Source of the DNA: Protonemura montana
Taxonomy: Eukaryota > Arthropoda > Insecta > Plecoptera > Nemouridae
DNA length: 64,000 bases
Assembly: GCA_947568835.1 (NCBI GenBank)
Contig: OX387609.1
Coordinates: 17,009,208-17,073,207 of the forward strand
Direction: 5' to 3'
Both the position numbers and the translations under genes were made by a program. This document shows, piece after piece, positions 21,011 through 34,300 of this stretch. How positions within the stretch are numbered: position 1 is the first letter of the stretch; each line of letters opens with the position of its first letter. Below the pieces are notes generated by a model. The model was not told the origin of the DNA. It was given only the letters and a program-made list of their open reading frames with translations, and made no database searches.

Positions 21011-21310
21011 ACACCATCGCATCCGATGTCCTCATCCAGAATGCCGCGGACCCCGATACTTTGCCTTCTCAGACACATGGATTCCCAATTCATTTACACT
21101 GCTACTACGTTATAAGAAAGAATGCCCGCTAGATCGCGACCATCATTTTCACCGGAGACCAAACGCATCCTCCTCATCTCAGCTAGTTCTGCTCCATGTC
21201 CTGCCTTATGTCCTGATCCACATCCTGCCCCAAGTCCTGCCCCACGTTATGCCCTAAGCCCTGCCCTATGTCCTGTACGATGTCCTGTTTCGCCTCTCCC
21301 GCCTCCTCTG

Positions 21311-21466
21311 CAGTTCATTGCCTCTGCCTTGCCGAAAGTTCATTGACCTCTGTTTTGCCGAAAGGTCATTCGCCTCTGATTTGCCCATGTCATTGACCTC
21401 TGTCTTGCCGAAAGTTCATTGACCTCTCTTTAGCCGAAAGGTCATCGACCTTTGTCTTGCTGAACA
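21311..21466. repeat. 26-bp tandem repeat, about 6 copies
   Basis: Units of GTTCATTGACCTCTG plus TTTTGCCGAAAG recur at 26-bp steps (GCCGAAAG landmark near 21331, 21357, 21383 variant, 21407, 21433, 21459), with one 24-bp unit. It separates the degenerate satellite from the unassigned stretch before the pure array. Confidence 0.9.
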
Positions 21467-21932
21467 ACATCTCGACAAGAGCCAGAGCTTTCTGACCGTG
21501 CGCCACACAAAGGAGAGCAATCTCGAATCAGCAAGTCTAATCCGACGCCAGAGACACGTTGACGAGCCATGAATTCCTCCACGGGCTTCGTCTGCGATCG
21601 TTGCGACAATGTCTTCACGTCGTTTGCCGACTCGGACGGCTAACGTCCGAATGACACGGCGGCTTTCTAGCCTGCGCTACGGTAGTTAATATACAAAACG
21701 GCTACTGTCGCAGGCAGTCAACGAGCCGCAAACATCGTTCCCTTCTACGTAGGATCCAGAATCACTCGATACGGACCATCTCCCCGACGCGCCATGGTCT
21801 CGGTGCTCTCGCGTCACCCTCCGTCGCGCGGGGGGTTAGGTTGCCACCGACGCGTAATACCAGTCTTTTAGCTACAATAGATTAGGCTTAGTGGTGGTTG
21901 TTAGTTCACCTCGTGGTGGTCGACACGAGGCT
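21467..21932. other. Unassigned low-copy stretch before the 12-bp array
   Basis: The sequence is more complex than its surroundings, with no long open frame. A 24-codon frame at 21569-21643 reads 'GFVCDRCDNVFTSFADSDG', which resembles the first half of a C2H2 zinc finger (CX2C followed by a Phe) but stops before any His pair. I cannot assign a source. Confidence 0.4.
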
Positions 21933-22949
21933 CCTGCCCCATGTCCTGCCCTATGTCCTGCCCCATGTCCTGCCCCATTTTCTGCTCCATGTCCCGCCCC
22001 ATGTCCTGCCCCATGTCCCATGTCATGCCCCATGTCCTGCCCCATGTCCTGCCCCATGTCCTGTCCCATGTCCTGCTCCATGTCCTGCCCCATGTCCTGC
22101 CCCATGTCCTGCCCCATGTCCTGCCCCATGTCCTGCCCCATGTCCCATGTCCTGCCCCATGTCCTGCCCCATGTCCTGCCCCATGTCCTGCCCTATGTCC
22201 TGTCCCATGTCCTGCCCCATGTCCTGCCCCATGTCCTGCCCTATGTCCTGCCCCATGTCCTGCCCCATGTCCTGCCCCATGTCTTGCCCCATGTCCCATG
22301 TCCTGCCCCATGTCCTGCCCCATGTCCTGCCCCATGTCCTGCTCCATGTCCTGCCCCATGTCCTGCCCCATGTCCTGCCCTATGTCCTGCCCCATGTCCT
22401 GCCCCATGTCCTGCCCCATGTCCTGCCCTATGTCCTGCCCCATGTCCTGCCCCATGTCCTGCCCTATGTCCTGTCCCATGTCCTGTCCCATGTCATGTCC
22501 CATGTCCTGTCCCATGTCCTGCCTCATGTCCTGCCCCATGTCCTGCCCCATAGCCTGGCCTATGTCCTGCCCCATGTCCTGTCCTATGTCCTGCCCCATG
22601 TCCTGCCCCATGTCCTGCCCCATGTCCTGCCCCATGTCCTGCCCCATGTCCTGTCCCATGTCATGTCCCATGTCCTGCTCCATGTCCTGCCCCATGTCCT
22701 GCCCCATGTCCTGCCCTATGTCCTGCCCCATGTCCTGCCCCATGTCCTGCCACATGTCCTGCCCCATGTCCTGCCCTATGTCCTGCCCCATGTCCTGCCC
22801 CATGTCCCATGTCCTGCCCCATGTCCTGCCCCTTGTCCTGTCCCATTTCCTGCCCCATGTCCTGCCCCATGTCCTGCCCCATGTCCTGCCCCATGTCCTG
22901 CCCTATGTCCTGCCCCATGTCTTGCCCCATGTCCCATGTCCTGCCCCAT

Positions 22950-24185
22950 GTCCTGCCCCATGTCCTGCCCCATGTCCTGCCCTATGTCCTGTCCCATGTC
23001 CTGTCCCATGTCATGTCCCATGTCCTGCTCCATGTCCTGCCCCATGTCCTGCCCCATGTCCTGCCCTATGTCCTGCCCCATGTCCTGCCCCATGTCCTGC
23101 CCCATGTCCTGCTCCATGACCTGCCCCATGTCCCATGTCCTGCCCCATGTCCTGCCCCATGTCCTGCCCCAAGTCCTGCCTCATGTCCTGCCCCATGTCC
23201 TGCCCCATGTCCTGCCCCATGTCCTGCCCCATGTCCTGCCCTATGTCCTGCCCCATGTCCTGCCCCATGTCCTGCCCTATGTCCTGTCCCATGTCCTGTC
23301 CCATGTCCTGCCCCATGTCCTGCCCCATGTCCTTCCCTATGTTCTGTCCCATGTCCTGCCCCATGTCCTGCCCCATGTCCTGCTCCATGTCCTCCCCCTG
23401 TCCTGCCTCATGTCCCATGTCCTGCCCCGTGTCCTGCCCAATGTCCTGCCCCATGTCCTGCCCTATAACCTGTCCCATGTCCTGCCCCATGTCCTGCCCC
23501 ATGTCCTGCCCCATGTCCTGCCCCATGTCTTTCCCCATGTCCCATGTCCTGCCCCATGTCCTGCCCCATGTCCTGCCCCATGTCATGCCCTATGTCCTGT
23601 CCCATGTCCTGCCTCATGTCCTGCCCCATGTCCTGTCCCATGTCCTGCCTCATGTCCTACCCCATGTCCTGCCCTATGTCCTGCCCCATGTCCTGCCCCA
23701 TGTCCTGCCCCATGTCCTGCCCCATGTCCTGCCCCATGTCCTGTCCCATGTCATGTCCCATGTCCTGCTCCATGTCCTGCCCCATGTCCTGCCCCATGTC
23801 CTGCCCTATGTCCTGCCCCATGTCCTGCCCCTTGTCCTGCCCCATGTCCTGCCCCATGTCCTGCCCTATGTCCTGCCCCATGTCCTGCCCCATGTCCCAT
23901 GTCCTGCCCCATGTCCTGCCCCTTGTCCTGTCCCATTTCCTGCCCCATGTCCTGCCCCATGTCCTGCCCCATGTCCTGCCCCTTGTCCTGCCCCATGTGC
24001 TGCCCCATGTCTTGCCCCTCGTCCCATGTCCTGCCCCATATCCTGCCCCATGTCCTGCCCCATGTCCTTCCCTATGTCCTGTCCTATGTCCTGCCCCATG
24101 TCCTGCCCCATGTCCTGCTCCATGTCCTCCCCCTGTCCTGCCCCATGTCCCATGTCCTGCTCCATGTCCTGCCCTATGTCCTGCC
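22950..24185. repeat. Array block duplicated at about 25045-26280 (offset 2095 bp)
   Basis: Rare variant units occur in the same order and at the same spacing in both blocks, for example CTTGCCCCTCGTCCC at 24011 and 26106, CCCTATGTTCTG at 23336 and 25431, and CCCTATAACCTG at 23461 and 25556. The blocks diverge on the right where 24185 onward has CACTTCCTG units. Confidence 0.8.
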
Positions 24186-27100
24186 CCACTTCCTGCCCCA
24201 CTTCCTGCCCCATGTCCTGCCTCACTTCCTGCCCCATGTCCTGCCTCACTTCCTGCTCCATGTCCTGCCCCATGTCCTGCCCCATGTCCTGCCCTATGTC
24301 CTGCCCCATGTCCTGCCCCATGTCCTGCCCCATGTCCTGCCCTATGTCCTGCCCCATGTCCTGCCCCATGTCCTGCCCTATGTCCTGTCCCATGTCCTGT
24401 CCCATGTCATGTCCCATGTCCTGCTCCATGTCCTGCCCCATGTCCTGCCCCATGTCCTGCCCTATGTCCTGCCCCATGTCCTGCCCCATGTCCTGCCCCA
24501 TGTCCTGCTCCATGACCTGCCCCATGTCCCATGTCCTGCCCCATGTCCTGCCCCATGTCCTGCCCCAAGTCCTGCCTCATGTCCTGCCCCATGTCCTGCC
24601 CCATGTCCTGCCCCATGTCCTGCCCCATGTCCTGCCCTATGTCCTGCCCCATGTCCTGCCCCATGTCCTGCCCTATGTCCTGTCCCATGTCCTGTCCCAT
24701 GTCCTGCCCCATGTCCTGCCCCATGTCCTTCCCTATGTCCTGTCCCATGTCCTGCCCCATGTCCTGCCCCATGTCCTGCTCCATGTCCTCCCCCTGTCCT
24801 GCCTCATGTCCCATGTCCTGCCCCGTGTCCTGCCCAATGTCCTGCCCCATGTCCTGCCCTATGTCCTGCCCCATGTCCTGCCCCATGTCCTGCCCCATGT
24901 CCTGCTCCATGACCTGCCCCATGTCCCATGTCCTGCCCCATGTCCTGCCCCATGTCCTGCCCCATGTCCTGCCCCATGTCTTTCCCCATGTCCCATGTCC
25001 TGCCCCATGTCCTGCCCCATGTCCTGCCCCATGTCCTGCCCCATGTCCTGCCCCATGTCCTGCCCCATGTCCTGCCCTATGTCCTGTCCCATGTCCTGTC
25101 CCATGTCATGTCCCATGTCCTGCTCCATGTCCTGCCCCATGTCCTGCCCCATGTCCTGCCCTATGTCCTGCCCCATGTCCTGCCCCATGTCCTGCCCCAT
25201 GTCCTGCTCCATGACCTGCCCCATGTCCCATGTCCTGCCCCATGTCCTGCCCCATGTCCTGCCCCAAGTCCTGCCTCATGTCCTGCCCCATGTCCTGCCC
25301 CATGTCCTGCCCCATGTCCTGCCCCATGTCCTGCCCTATGTCCTGCCCCATGTCCTGCCCCATGTCCTGCCCTATGTCCTGTCCCATGTCCTGTCCCATG
25401 TCCTGCCCCATGTCCTGCCCCATGTCCTTCCCTATGTTCTGTCCCATGTCCTGCCCCATGTCCTGCCCCATGTCCTGCTCCATGTCCTCCCCCTGTCCTG
25501 CCTCATGTCCCATGTCCTGCCCCGTGTCCTGCCCAATGTCCTGCCCCATGTCCTGCCCTATAACCTGTCCCATGTCCTGCCCCATGTCCTGCCCCATGTC
25601 CTGCCCCATGTCCTGCCCCATGTCTTTCCCCATGTCCCATGTCCTGCCCCATGTCCTGCCCCATGTCCTGCCCCATGTCATGCCCTATGTCCTGTCCCAT
25701 GTCCTGCCTCATGTCCTGCCCCATGTCCTGTCCCATGTCCTGCCTCATGTCCTACCCCATGTCCTGCCCTATGTCCTGCCCCATGTCCTGCCCCATGTCC
25801 TGCCCCATGTCCTGCCCCATGTCCTGCCCCATGTCCTGTCCCATGTCATGTCCCATGTCCTGCTCCATGTCCTGCCCCATGTCCTGCCCCATGTCCTGCC
25901 CTATGTCCTGCCCCATGTCCTGCCCCTTGTCCTGCCCCATGTCCTGCCCCATGTCCTGCCCTATGTCCTGCCCCATGTCCTGCCCCATGTCCCATGTCCT
26001 GCCCCATGTCCTGCCCCTTGTCCTGTCCCATTTCCTGCCCCATGTCCTGCCCCATGTCCTGCCCCATGTCCTGCCCCTTGTCCTGCCCCATGTGCTGCCC
26101 CATGTCTTGCCCCTCGTCCCATGTCCTGCCCCATATCCTGCCCCATGTCCTGCCCCATGTCCTTCCCTATGTCCTGTCCTATGTCCTGCCCCATGTCCTG
26201 CCCCATGTCCTGCTCCATGTCCTCCCCCTGTCCTGCCCCATGTCCCATGTCCTGCTCCATGTCCTGCCCTATGTCCTGCCCCATGTCCTGCCCCATGTCC
26301 TGCCCCATGTCCTGCCCCATGTCCTGCCCCATGTCCTGCTCCATGTCCTGCCCCATGTCCTGCCCCATGTCCTGCCCTATGTCCTGCCCCATGTCCTGCC
26401 CCATGTCCTGCCCCATGTCCTGCCCTATGTCCTGCCCCATGTCCTGCCCCATGTCCTGCCCTATGTCCTGTCCCATGTCCTGTCCCATGTCATGTCCCAT
26501 GTCCTGCTCCATGTCCTGCCCCATGTCCTGCCCCATGACCTGCCCTATGTCCTGCCCCATGTCCTGCCCCATGTCCTGCCCCATGTCCTGCTCCATGACC
26601 TGCCCCATGTCCCATGTCCTGCCCCATGTCCTGCCCCATGTCCTGCCCCAAGTCCTGCCTCATGTCCTGCCCCATGTCCTGCCCCATGTCCTGCCCCATG
26701 TCCTGCCCCATGTCCTGCCCTATGTCCTGCCCCATGTCCTGCCCCATGTCCTGCCCTATGTCCTGTCCCATGTCCTGTCCCATGTCCTGCCCCATGTCCT
26801 GCCCCATGTCCTTCCCTATGTCCTGTCCCATGTCCTGCCCCATGTCCTGCCCCATGTCCTGCTCCATGTCCTCCCCCTGTCCTGCCTCATGTCCCATGTC
26901 CTGCCCCGTGTCCTGCCCAATGTCCTGCCCCATGTCCTGCCCTATGTCCTGCCCCATGTCCTGCCCCATGTCCTGCCCCATGTCCTGCTCCATGACCTGC
27001 CCCATGTCCCATGTCCTGCCCCATGTCCTGCCCCATGTCCTGCCCCATGTCCTGCCCCATGTCTTTCCCCATGTCCCATGTCCTGCCCCATGTCCTGCCC

Positions 27101-30100
27101 CATGTCCTGCCCCATGTCCTGCCCCATGTCCTGTCCCATGTCCTGCCTCATGTCCTGCCCCATGTCCTGCCCCATAGCCTGGCCTATGTCCTGCCCCATG
27201 TCCTGTCCCATGTCCTGCCCCATGTTTTGCCCCATGTCCTGCCCCATGTCCTGCCCTATGTCCTGTCCCATGTCCTGCCCCATGTCCTGCCCCATGTCCT
27301 GTCCCATGTCCTGCCTCATGTCCTACCCCATGTCCTGCCCTATGTCCTGCCCCATGTCCTGCCCCATGTCCTGCCCCATGTCCTGCCCCATGTCCTGCCC
27401 CATGTCCTGTCCCATGTCATGTCCCATGTCCTGCTCCATGTCCTGCCCCATGTCCTGCCCCATGTCCTGCCCTATGTCCTGCCCCATGTCCTGCCCCATG
27501 TCCTGCCCCATGTCCTGCCCCATGTCCTGCCCTATGTCCTGCCCCATGTCCTGCCCCATGTCCCATGTCCTGCCCCATGTCCTGCCCCTTGTCCTGTCCC
27601 ATTTCCTGCCCCATGTCCTGCCCCATGTCCTGCCCCATGTCCTGCCCCATGTCCTGCCCTATGTCCTGCCCCATGTCTTGCCCCATGTCCCATGTCCTGC
27701 CCCATGTCCTGCCCCATGTCCTGCCCCATGTCCTGCCCTATGTCCTGTCCCATGTCCTGTCCCATGTCATGTCCCATGTCCTGCTCCATGTCCTGCCCCA
27801 TGTCCTGCCCCATGTCCTGCCCTATGTCCTGCCCCATGTCCTGCCCCATGTCCTGCCCCATGTCCTGCTCCATGACCTGCCCCATGTCCCATGTCCTGCC
27901 CCATGTCCTGCCCCATGTCCTGCCCCAAGTCCTGCCTCATGTCCTGCCCCATGTCCTGCCCCATGTCCTGCCCCATGTCCTGCCCCATGTCCTGCCCTAT
28001 GTCCTGCCCCATGTCCTGCCCCATGTCCTGCCCTATGTCCTGTCCCATGTCCTGTCCCATGTCCTGCCCCATGTCCTGCCCCACGTCCTTCCCTATGTCC
28101 TGTCCCATGTCCTGCCCCATGTCCTGCCCCATGTCCTGCTCCATGTCCTCCCCCTGTCCTGCCTCATGTCCCATGTCCTGCCCCGTGTCCTGCCCAATGT
28201 CCTGCCCCATGTCCTGCCCTATAACCTGTCCCATGTCCTGCCCCATGTCCTGCCCCATGTCCTGCCCCATGTCCTGCCCCATGTCTTTCCCCATGTCCCA
28301 TGTCCTGCCCCATGTCCTGCCCCATGTCCTGCCCCATGTCCTGCCCTATGTCCTGCCCCATGTCCTGTCCCATGTCCTGCCCCATGTTTTGCCCCATGTC
28401 CTGCCCCATGTCCTGCCCCATGTCCTGCCCCAAGTCCTGCCTCATGTCCTTCCCTATGTCCTGTCCCATGTCCTGCCCCATGTCCTGCCCCATGTCCTGC
28501 TCCATGTCCTCCCCCTGTCCTGCCTCATGTCCCATGTCCTGCCCCGTGTCCTGCCCAATGTCCTGCCCCATGTCCTGCCCTATGTCCTGCCCCATGTCCT
28601 GCCCCATGTCCTGCCCCATGTCCTGCTCCATGACCTGCCCCATGTCCCATGTCCTGCCCCATGTCCTGCCCCATGTCCTGCCCCATGTCCTGCCCCATGT
28701 CTTTCCCCATGTCCCATGTCCTGCCCCATGTCCTGCCCCATGTCCTGCCCCATGTCCTGCCCCATGTCCTGTCCCATGTCCTGCCTCATGTCCTGCCCCA
28801 TGTCCTGCCCCATAGCCTGGCCTATGTCCTGCCCCATGTCCTGTCCCATGTCCTGCCCCATGTTTTGCCCCATCTCCTGCCCCATGTCCTGCCCTATGTC
28901 CTGTCCCTTGTCCTGCCCCATGTCCTGCCCCATGTCCTGTCCCATGTCCTGCCTCATGTCCTACCCCATGTCCTGCCCTATGTCCTGCCCCATGTCCTGC
29001 CCCATGTCCTGCCCCATGTCCTGCCCCATGTCCTGCCCCATGTCCTGTCCCATGTCATGTCCCATGTCCTGCTCCATGTCCTGCCCCATGTCCTGCCCCA
29101 TGTCCTGCCCTATGTCCTGCCCCATGTCCTGCCCCATGTCCTGCCCCATGTCCTGCCCCATGTCCTGCCCTATGTCCTGCCCCATGTCCTGCCCCATGTC
29201 CCATGTCCTGCCCCATGTCCTGCCCCTTGTCCTGTCCCATTTCCTGCCCCATGTCCTGCCCCATGTCCTGCCCCATGTCCTGCCCCATGTCCTGCCCTAT
29301 GTCCTGCCCCATGTCTTGCCCCATGTCCCATGTCCTGCCCCATGTCCTGCCCCATGTCCTGCCCCATGTCCTGCCCTATGTCCTGTCCCATGTCCTGTCC
29401 CATGTCATGTCCCATGTCCTGCTCCATGTCCTGCCCCATGTCCTGCCCCATGTCCTGCCCTATGTCCTGCCCCATGTCCTGCCCCATGTCCTGCCCCATG
29501 TCCTGCTCCATGACCTTCCCCATGTCCCATGTCCTGCCCCATGTCCTGCCCCATGTCCTGCCCCATGTCCTGCCCCATGTCCTGCCCTATGTCCTGCCCC
29601 ATGTCCTGCCCCATGTCCTGCCCTATGTCCTGTCCCATGTCCTGTCCCATGTCCTGCCCATGTCCTGCCCCATGTCCTTCCCTATGTCCTGTCCCATGTC
29701 CTGCCCCATGTCCTGCCCCATGTCCTGCTCCATGTCCTCCCCCTGTCCTGCCTCATGTCCCATGTCCTGCCCCGTGTCCTGCCCAATGTCCTGCCCCATG
29801 TCCTGCCCTATAACCTGTCCCATGTCCTGCCCCATGTCCTGCCCCATGTCCTGCCCCATGTCCTGCCTCATGTCTTTCCCCATGTCCCATGTCCTGCCCC
29901 ATGTCCTGCCCCATGTCCTGCCCCATGTCCTGCCCTATGTCCTGTCCCATGTCCTGCCTCATGTCCTGCCCCATGTCCTGCCCCATAGCCTGGCCTATGT
30001 CCTGCCCCATGTCCTGTCCCATGTCCTGCCCCATGTTTTGCCCCATGTCCTGCCCCATGTCCTGCCCTATGTCCTGTCCCATGTCCTGCCCCATGTCCTG

Positions 30101-30133
30101 CCCCATGTCCTGTCCCATGTCCTGCCTCATGTC

Positions 30134-31300
30134 CTACCCCATGTCCTGCCCTATGTCCTGCCCCATGTCCTGCCCCATTTCCTGCCCCATGTCCTGCCCC
30201 ATGTCCTGCCCCATGTCCTGTCCCATGTCATGTCCCATGTCCTGCTCCATGTCCTGCCCCATGTCCTGCCCCATGTCCTGCCCTATGTCCTGCCCCATGT
30301 CCTGCCCCATGTCCTGCCCCATGTCCTGCCCCATGTCCTGCCCTATGTCCTGCCCCATGTCCTGCCCCATGTCCCATGTCCTGCCCCATGTCCTGCCCCT
30401 TGTCCTGTCCCATTTCCTGCCCCATGTACTGCCCCATGTCCTGCCCCATGTCCTGCCCCATGTCCTGCCCCATGTCCTGCCCCATGTCTTGCCCCTCGTC
30501 CCATGTCCTGCCCCATATCCTGCCCCATGTCCTGCCCCATGTCCTTCCCTATGTCCTGTCCTATGTCCTGCCCCATGTCCTGCCCCATGTCCTGCTCCAT
30601 GTCCTCCCCCTGTCCTGCCCCATGTCCCATGTCCTGCCCCATGTCCTGCCCCATGTCCCGCCTATGTCCTGCCCTATGTCCTGTCCCATGTCCTGCCCCA
30701 TGTCCTGCCCCATGTCCTGCCCTATGTCCTGCCCCATGTCTTGCCCCATGTCCCATGTCCTGCCCCATGTCCTGCCCCATGTCCTGCCCCATGTCCTGCC
30801 CTATGTCCTGCCCCATGTCCTGCCCCATTTTCTGCTCCATGTTCCACCCCATGTCCTGCCCCATGTCCCATGTCCTGCCCCATGTCCTGCCCCATGTCCT
30901 ACCCCATGTCCTGCCCTATGTCCTGTCTTATGTCCTGCCCCATGTCCTGCCCCATGTCCTGCTCCATGTCCTGCCCCATGTCCTGCTCCATGTCCCATGT
31001 CCTGCCCCATGTCCTGCCCCATGTCCTGTCCCATGTCCTGCCTCATGTCCTGCCCCATGTCCTGCCCCATGTCCTGCCCCATGTCCTGCCCCATGTCCTG
31101 TCCCATGTCCTGCCCCATGTCATGCCCCATGTCCTGCCCCATGTCCTGCCCCATGTCCCATGTCCTGCCCCATGTCCTGCCCTTTGTCCTGTCCCATTTC
31201 CTGCCCCATGTTCTGCCCCATGTCCTGCCCCATGTCCTGCCCCATGTCCTGCCCCATGTTCTGCCCCATGTCCTGCCCTATGTCTTGCCCCATGTCCCAT
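30134..31300. repeat. Array block duplicated at about 33827-34993 (offset 3693 bp)
   Basis: Shared rare units keep a constant offset, for example the short CCCGCCTATGTCC unit near 30658 and 34351, and CCATTTTCTGCTCCATGTTC near 30826 and 34519. A few single-base differences (CTTGCC/TTTGCC) mark divergence since duplication. Confidence 0.75.
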
Positions 31301-34300
31301 GTCCTGCCCCATGTCCTGCCCCATGTCCTGCCCCATGTCCTTCCCTATGTCCTGTCCTATGTCCTGCCCCATGTCCTGCCCCATGTCCTGCTCCATGTCC
31401 TGCCCCATGTCCTGCCCCATGTCCCATGTCCTGCCCCATGTCCTGCCCCATGTCCTGCCCCATGTCCTGCCCTATGTCCTGTCCCATGTCCTGCCCCATG
31501 TCCTGCCCCATGTCCTGCCCTATGTCCTGCCCCATGTCCTGCCCCATGTCCTGCCCCATGTCTTGCCCCATGTCCCATGTCCTGCCCCATGTCCTGCCCC
31601 ATGTCCTGCCCCATGTCCTGCTCCATGTCCTGCCCCATGTCCTGCCCCATGTCCTGCCCTATGTCCTGCCCCATGTCCTGCCCCATGTCCTGCCCCATGT
31701 CCTGCCCTATGTCCTGCCCCATGTCCTGCCCCATGTCCTGCCCTATGTCCTGTCCCATGTCCTGTCCCATGTCATGTCCCATGTCCTGCTCCATGTCCTG
31801 CCCCATGTCCTGCCCCATGTCCTGCCCTATGTCCTGCCCCATGTCCTGCCCCATGTCCTGCCCCATGTCCTGCTCCATGACCTGCCCCATGTCCCATGTC
31901 CTGCCCCATGTCCTGCCCCATGTCCTGCCCCAAGTCCTGCCTCATGTCCTGCCCCATGTCCTGCCCCATGTCCTGCCCCATGTCCTGCCCCATGTCCTGC
32001 CCTATGTCCTGCCCCATGTCCTGCCCCATGTCCTGCCCTATGTCCTGTCCCATGTCCTGTCCCATGTCCTGCCCCATGTCCTGCCCCATGTCCTTCCCTA
32101 TGTCCTGTCCCATGTCCTGCCCCATGTCCTGCCCCATGTCCTGCTCCATGTCCTCCCCCTGTCCTGCCTCATGTCCCATGTCCTGCCCCGTGTCCTGCCC
32201 AATGTCCTGCCCCATGTCCTGCCCTATGTCCTGCCCCATGTCCTGCCCCATGTCCTGCCCCATGTCCTGCTCCATGACCTGCCCCATGTCCCATGTCCTG
32301 CCCCATGTCCTGCCCCATGTCCTGCCCCATGTCCTGCCCCATGTCTTTCCCCATGTCCCATGTCCTGCCCCATGTCCTGCCCCATGTCCTGCCCCATGTC
32401 CTGCCCCATGTCCTGTCCCATGTCCTGCCTCATGTCCTGCCCCATGTCCTGCCCTATAGCCTGGCCTATGTCCTGCCCCATGTCCTGTCCCATGTCCTGC
32501 CCCATGTTTTGCCCCATGTCCTGCCCCATGTCCTGCCCTATGTCCTGTCCCATGTCCTGCCCCATGTCCTGCCCCATGTCCTGTCCCATGTCCTGCCTCA
32601 TGTCCTACCCCATGTCCTGCCCTATGTCCTGCCCCATGTCCTGCCCCATGTCCTGCCCCATGTCCTGCCCCATGTCCTGCCCCATGTCCTGTCCCATGTC
32701 ATGTCCCATGTCCTGCTCCATGTCCTGCCCCATGTCCTGCCCCATGTCCTGCCCTATGTCCTGCCCCATGTCCTGCCCCATGTCCTGCCCCATGTCCCGC
32801 CCCATGTCCTGCCCTATGTCCTGCCCCATGTCCTGCCCCATGTCCCATGTCCTGCCCCATGTCCTGCCCCTTGTCCTGTCCCATTTCCTGCCCCATGTCC
32901 TGCCCCATGTCCTGCCCCATGTCCTGCCCCATGTCCTGCCCTATGTCCTGCCCCATGTCTTGCCCCATGTCCCATGTCCTGCCCCATGTCCTGCCCCATG
33001 TCCTGCCCCATGTCCTGCCCTATGTCCTGTCCCATGTCCTGTCCCATATCATGTCCCATGTCCTGCTCCATGTCCTGCCCCATGTCCTGCCCCATGTCCT
33101 GCCCTATGTCCTGCCCCATGTCCTGCCCCATGTCCTGCCCCATGTCCTGCTCCATGACCTGCCCCATGTCCCATGTCCTGCCCCATGTCCTGCCCCATGT
33201 CCTGCCCCAAGTCCTGCCTCATGTCCTGCCCCATGTCCTGCCCCATGTCCTGCCCCATGTCCTGCCCCATGTCCTGCCCTATGTCCTGCCCCATGTCCTG
33301 CCCCATGTCCTGCCCTATGTCCTGTCCCATGTCCTGTCCCATGTCCTGCCCCATGTCCTGCCCCATGTCCTTCCCTATGTCCTGTCCCATGTCCTGCCCC
33401 ATGTCCTGCCCCATGTCCTGCTCCATGTCCTCCCCCTGTCCTGCCTCATGTCCCATGTCCTGCCCCGTGTCCTGCCCAATGTCCTGCCCCATGTCCTGCC
33501 CTATAACCTGTCCCATGTCCTGCCCCATGTCCTGCCCCATGTCCTGCCCCATGTCCTGCCCCATGTCTTTCCCCATGTCCCATGTCCTGCCCCATGTCCT
33601 GCCCCATGTCCTGCCCCATGTCCTGCCCTATGTCCTGTCCCATGTCCTGCCTCATGTCCTGCCCCATGTCCTGCCCCATAGCCTGGCCTATGTCCTGCCC
33701 CATGTCCTGTCCCATGTCCTGCCCCATGTTTTGCCCCATGTCCTGCCCCATGTCCTGCCCTATGTCCTGTCCCATGTCCTGCCCCATGTCCTGCCCCATG
33801 TCCTGTCCCATGTCCTGCCTCATGTCCTACCCCATGTCCTGCCCTATGTCCTGCCCCATGTCCTGCCCCATGTCCTGCCCCATGTCCTGCCCCATGTCCT
33901 GCCCCATGTCCTGTCCCATGTCATGTCCCATGTCCTGCTCCATGTCCTGCCCCATGTCCTGCCCCATGTCCTGCCCTATGTCCTGCCCCATGTCCTGCCC
34001 CATGTCCTGCCCCATGTCCTGCCCCATGTCCTGCCCTATGTCCTGCCCCATGTCCTGCCCCATGTCCCATGTCCTGCCCCATGTCCTGCCCCTTGTCCTG
34101 TCCCATTTCCTGCCCCATGTCCTGCCCCATGTCCTGCCCCATGTCCTGCCCCATGTCCTGCCCCATGTCCTGCCCCATGTCTTGCCCCTCGTCCCATGTC
34201 CTGCCCCATATCCTGCCCCATGTCCTGCCCCATGTCCTTCCCTATGTCCTGTCCTATGTCCTGCCCCATGTCCTGCCCCATGTCCTGCTCCATGTCCTCC

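Larger units (their letters stand above)
15421..21290. repeat. Degenerate composite satellite: CATGTCCTGCC 12-mers plus a recurring core
   Basis: Runs of diverged 12-mers (CATGTCCTGCCC, CATGTCCTGTCC and similar) alternate with a conserved core of roughly 150-200 bp. The core contains GTCTGACATCACCGCATCCG, GAAGCCTCGGACCGCAC, CTCTGACACATGGCTTCC, an AAGAAGAAAGAAT segment, and CTGATCTCTACATCGC with GGCAATCATTTCC. The CTCTGACAY landmark appears near 15668, 16159, 16639, 16993, 17347, 17799, 18330, 18820, 19305, 19659, 20127, 20594 and 21070, giving unit spacings of about 350-530 bp. Two core endings exist, one leading to CCATACCCTGCCTCATGTAC and one to CAAACGCATCCTCCTC. Open frames here are by-products of the 12-bp period. 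Confidence 0.93.

Noticed and set aside
15793-21346. Cys/Pro-rich frames in the composite satellite (for example 15971-16612)
   Set aside because: Same 12-bp period effect; frames drop in and out with satellite indels and cover non-coding core copies.
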